Source: Candidatus Coatesiibacteriota bacterium
GTDB lineage: Bacteria > B130-G9
NCBI GenBank assembly: GCA_016929465.1
Contig: JAFGIT010000144.1
Coordinates: forward strand, 1 to 9,315
Direction of reading: 5' to 3'
Length of the DNA: 9,315 nt
The translations under genes were made by a program, and so were the position numbers. The notes under the pieces were generated by a model. It was not told where the DNA came from and did not search any database. It worked only from the letters and a program-made list of their open reading frames with translations. Each line of letters begins with the position of its first letter. The stretch's first letter is position 1. Positions 7,477-9,315 of this stretch are shown here, piece by piece.

Positions 7477-7863
7477 ATGGACGAAATACGCAGAACACCG
7501 CCGGAATGGTGGCTGGCACAGGCGAGAGAGGACCTGGTCACGGCCGAGATAAATCTGGAGGCCGAACGCTTCTATGCGGCAGCTTTCTTCGCTCATCAGG
7601 TCGCGGAGAAGTCGCTCAAATTCACAATACTTGCCCTTGGACAGAAGATGCCCTATACCCACAGCCTGAGAGAGCTCTCGTCAGTTCTCGACCTGCCCGA
7701 GGCAATACTCGATGCGGCGCTTGACCTCGCTCCCGAGTATGGGCGCGCGAAATGCCCGTATCACGCCGGCGGTATTCCCGCGCAAATGTGCGATTCTGTT
7801 AGGGCCCAAGAGTGCATCATACTTGCCAGGCGAGTATTGGATTGGGCCATTGATCAGCAGTAA
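7477..7863 (+). CDS. HEPN domain protein
   Basis: This 128-residue, mostly helical protein matches the HEPN family (Pfam PF05168 type). The landmarks are WLAQAREDLVTAE (12-24) in helix 1, the FYAAAFFAHQVAEKSLK core (32-48), and the PYTHSLRELSSVL (59-71) turn and helix. A final helix around 107-124 follows. HEPN proteins usually pair with a minimal nucleotidyltransferase in a toxin-antitoxin-like module; many are RNases with an R-x4-6-H motif. Here R90 and H96 are separated by five residues, which fits that spacing, but this region often reads RYPD in the family, so the match may be accidental. The ATG lies 2 bases after the GT-C stop, implying co-transcription, although I see no strong Shine-Dalgarno site. 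No nucleotidyltransferase gene is visible on either side. The family call is firm, the function is open. Confidence 0.85.
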   Translation: MDEIRRTPPEWWLAQAREDLVTAEINLEAERFYAAAFFAHQVAEKSLKFTILALGQKMPYTHSLRELSSVLDLPEAILDAALDLAPEYGRAKCPYHAGGIPAQMCDSVRAQECIILARRVLDWAIDQQ

Positions 7864-8118
7864 CGGTCGCTACACATTGAGGCTTCATAATGGCTTTCAG
7901 TTGGGCCATTGCCTCACCCACCGCCCGTGCCTCCGAATTGGCCTGGGATCCGGGGGCTGCGCTGATCCGGCGTTGCGCTTGATTTGGCTTGCTGTTTTGC
8001 GGTAGGATTCGTAAATCGGAGCCTCAATCAGGGCTATGCAGGTGAGGGCTGTGTCTAGAGCGCGGCTTTTGAATCTAGGTCTGATTCTCGATGGTCGTTC
8101 ACTGAGGGACAGTATGGG
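7864..8118. other. 255-base gap with no confident gene
   Basis: Nothing here has a recognisable product. It holds a candidate 30-codon + strand ORF (7890-7982, listed separately) and a minus-strand frame open across much of the same stretch, with a helix-like translation but no good start codon. TTGGGCCATTG occurs at 7842-7852, inside the end of the HEPN gene, and again at 7901-7911. GATCCGG occurs at 7947-7953 and 7964-7970. Presumably the promoter of the phosphodiesterase-like gene is here, but I see no convincing -35/-10 pair. Confidence 0.5.
7890..7982 (+). CDS. Candidate small ORF, 30 codons, unrecognised
   Basis: An ATG at 7890 is preceded by GAGG (7879-7882) at 7-nt spacing and reads 30 codons to TGA (7980-7982). 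The translation starts MAFSWAIASPTARASELAW, ends LIRRCA, and matches no family I know. The only support is the well-spaced Shine-Dalgarno-like site and its place in an otherwise empty gap. It has no clear signal peptide or membrane helix. An antisense frame over the same bases is also open, so the translation could simply reflect local composition. Confidence 0.15.
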   Translation: MAFSWAIASPTARASELAWDPGAALIRRCA

Positions 8119-8122
8119 ATGA
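8104..8122 (+). promoter_or_regulatory. SD site with a two-codon ORF overlapping the phosphodiesterase-like start
   Basis: GAGGG (8104-8108) is followed by ATG at 8114 (5-nt gap) and by ATG at 8119 (10-nt gap). The first ATG reads ATG-GGA-TGA and stops at 8120-8122, overlapping the second ATG. Only the second opens the long frame, beginning MKLRVLGCYGG, which is the expected N-terminus of the family. The first may be a decoy or a reinitiation start. Confidence 0.5.
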
Positions 8123-8877
8123 AGCTGCGGGTTTTGGGCTGTTATGGCGGTGTGACGCAGGATCACCGCGTGACGGGCTTTTTGATTAATGACCATATTC
8201 TGCTCGAAGGAGGCACTGTGCCGGCCGCGCTTTTGCTTTCCGAGCAGAGGCAAATCGACGCGGCCATCGTCAGTCACTCCCACCTGGACCATTGCGCTGG
8301 ACTTGCCTTCCTTGCAGACAATATCTTTGCCGATACGAAGGCTCCAGTTCGTATTATAGCTACTCAGGAAACGGCACAGGCTATTCAGAACCACCTTTTC
8401 AATGGGACTGTTTGGCCGGATTTTACAACGATAACGAGGATAGGGAAATCGGTGACGACATTCGAGGTGCTCGAGGTCGAGAATTGGATCGATGTCGATG
8501 AGCTCAAGGTCAAAGCATTCTATGTTGAGCACACCGTCGAGACGGTCGGATTCTTGGTCTCAGATCGGACGGGCACGCTTCTCTATTCTGCCGACACCAG
8601 CGACCTCACTCCAGTCATCAACCAAATCGGGCAGGTCGAAGACCTGAGGCTCGCCATAGTCGAGTCATCATTTCCCAATAGCTTTCGGGACCTGGCACAG
8701 AGAACGGGCCACCTCGTTCCCGAGCAGATCCGCGAGCTATCAGCACATCTGGGAAGCGATGTCCCTATCCGGCTTTTCCACATGAAGCCTCGCTATGTGG
8801 AGCAGATCGAGCGCGATGTGGCGTCACTCGACGGAGACGTTGCTCTTCTCAGACAGGGCGAAATCATCAAATTCTAG
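8119..8877 (+). CDS. Metallo-beta-lactamase-fold protein, class II cyclic-nucleotide phosphodiesterase-like
   Basis: This 252-residue soluble protein opens with the strand-turn MKLRVLGCYGG (1-11) typical of this branch of the metallo-beta-lactamase superfamily. The metal-binding set is complete: H53-x-H55-x-D57-H58 in SHSHLDHCAGL (52-62), then H138, D159 in the LYSADTSD segment (155-162), and H198/H221, the last in FHMKPRY (220-226). The HSHLDH motif and the long-range spacing resemble class II 3',5'-cyclic-nucleotide phosphodiesterases (yeast PDE1 type) and their bacterial relatives, which hydrolyse cAMP or related phosphodiesters with two metal ions. The fold and metal centre are visible; the substrate is inferred from family resemblance, and another phosphodiester or thioester cannot be excluded. 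It ends with tandem stops TAG TGA, 50 bases before accD, so the two may be co-transcribed. Confidence 0.88.
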   Translation: MKLRVLGCYGGVTQDHRVTGFLINDHILLEGGTVPAALLLSEQRQIDAAIVSHSHLDHCAGLAFLADNIFADTKAPVRIIATQETAQAIQNHLFNGTVWPDFTTITRIGKSVTTFEVLEVENWIDVDELKVKAFYVEHTVETVGFLVSDRTGTLLYSADTSDLTPVINQIGQVEDLRLAIVESSFPNSFRDLAQRTGHLVPEQIRELSAHLGSDVPIRLFHMKPRYVEQIERDVASLDGDVALLRQGEIIKF

Positions 8878-8907
8878 TGAAGATGTACGCCCTTGGAACG
8901 TAACCAG

Positions 8908-8923
8908 AATAAAGGCGTTTATT
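8908..8923. promoter_or_regulatory. Inverted repeat just upstream of accD
   Basis: AATAAA (8908-8913) and TTTATT (8918-8923) are exact reverse complements around GGCG. The repeat ends 4 bases before the accD ATG and overlaps its only Shine-Dalgarno-like bases, AAAGG (8911-8915). As RNA it would be a weak A-U hairpin with the GGCG part of the SD in the loop; as DNA it could be an operator half-site pair. A chance palindrome in AT-rich spacer is also plausible. Confidence 0.3.
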
Positions 8924-8927
8924 AGTT

Positions 8928-9315
8928 ATGTGGTTTAAGAGAAAGAAGGGTATTCAGAGCCCTGCGGGCGGGACGCGAATCGAGATGCCCGATGGGATGT
9001 GGCTCAAGTGTCCTGGCTGCAACGATATTGTCTATAAGCGCGAGATTCAGGACAATCTTAAGGTCTGCGTGAAGTGTGGCTATCACTTCAAGCTGACCGC
9101 GGTTGAGCGTTGCCAATCCCTCTTCGATAACGGCGAATTCGAGCTCAGGGACACGAACCTGTATCCGACGGACCCCCTGAAGTTCACAGATAGCAAGCGA
9201 TATAGAGATAGGCTGAAGGAGCACCAGACCAAGACGAACATGGCCGATGCCGTGATAAACGTCGAGGGCAAGATAGCCGGCTGCCCGGTCTCCGCATCGG
9301 TGATGGAGTTCAAGT
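8928..9315 (+). CDS. accD: Acetyl-CoA carboxylase carboxyltransferase subunit beta, N-terminal part (3' truncated by window)
   Basis: The frame opens at ATG 8928 and runs off the window edge after 129 codons. The start MWFKRKKG is typical of AccD. Residues 28-50 form the expected zinc ribbon: C28-x2-C31 in KCPGCN, then C47-x2-C50 in VCVKCGYHF, with the same 15-residue spacing as in E. coli and Bacillus AccD. After it come SLFDNGEFEL (67-76), TDPLKF (83-88), DRLK, and the strand ending SVMEFK just before the catalytic crotonase-like core, which lies outside the window. AccD pairs with AccA to move the carboxyl group from biotin to acetyl-CoA, making malonyl-CoA, the first step of fatty acid synthesis, in the cytoplasm. 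The only Shine-Dalgarno-like bases (AAAGG, 12 nt upstream) are weak. The preceding gene is the phosphodiesterase-like one; accA is not in view. Confidence 0.95.
   Translation, partial: MWFKRKKGIQSPAGGTRIEMPDGMWLKCPGCNDIVYKREIQDNLKVCVKCGYHFKLTAVERCQSLFDNGEFELRDTNLYPTDPLKFTDSKRYRDRLKEHQTKTNMADAVINVEGKIAGCPVSASVMEFK

Noticed and set aside
7842-7911. TTGGGCCATTG repeated at 7842-7852 and 7901-7911 as an attachment site or IS footprint
   Set aside because: Only two short copies 59 bases apart, no integrase, tRNA or inverted repeats nearby; chance or a small slippage duplication.
7897-8532. A 211-codon minus-strand frame opposite the phosphodiesterase-like gene
   Set aside because: Its longest part is antisense to a gene with intact metal-binding motifs, and the translation shows no recognisable domain; a shadow frame.
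1-9315. CRISPR array, tRNA or rRNA genes, or a transposase
   Set aside because: Reading both strands I found no regular repeat-spacer pattern, no tRNA cloverleaf or rRNA signature, and no transposase or integrase motif.

Overview
The window looks like bacterial chromosome. Every gene I can support is on the + strand. The sequence is moderately GC-rich by eye, several starts have Shine-Dalgarno sequences, and the right edge enters accD, the beta subunit of bacterial acetyl-CoA carboxylase. I cannot name the organism. A tandem family of secreted SUMF1-domain proteins, plus an N-terminal beta module I associate with uncultured candidate-phylum bacteria, weakly suggests a poorly characterised lineage. 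That is an inference and not a result.

Layout. Positions 1-156 are the 3' end of a SUMF1 (formylglycine-generating-enzyme-like) domain gene. A 200-base gap with two adjacent inverted repeats follows. At 357-1571 is a complete secreted protein with a signal peptide, a beta-sandwich-like module and a SUMF1 domain; it is a tandem paralogue of the first gene. Positions 1738-7474 form a membrane and surface glycosylation block: a GT4-type glycosyltransferase (1738-2796), a five-helix membrane protein with an extracytoplasmic beta domain (2919-3854), and a 1207-residue GT-C-type membrane glycosyltransferase joined to TPR-like repeats and beta domains, one resembling a calcium-dependent carbohydrate-binding module (3851-7474). 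The last two overlap by four bases. A small HEPN-domain protein (7477-7863) starts two bases after the GT-C stop. A 255-base gap without a confident gene follows. Then come a metallo-beta-lactamase-fold protein resembling class II cyclic-nucleotide phosphodiesterases (8119-8877) and the start of accD (8928 to the window edge).

How the genes may work together. The two polytopic proteins are translationally coupled and topologically alike at their N-termini, so they probably act as a pair on the outer face of the cytoplasmic membrane. There they could move lipid-linked sugars onto a surface polymer or protein, with the soluble GT4 enzyme working on the cytoplasmic side. The HEPN protein has no visible nucleotidyltransferase partner, so its link to the block is only positional. 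The phosphodiesterase-like gene and accD are a separate, more housekeeping-like unit. The GT-C fusion with its five-helix partner, and the solitary HEPN gene, are the parts most worth a second look. Nothing here is a clear-cut new defence or mobile system.
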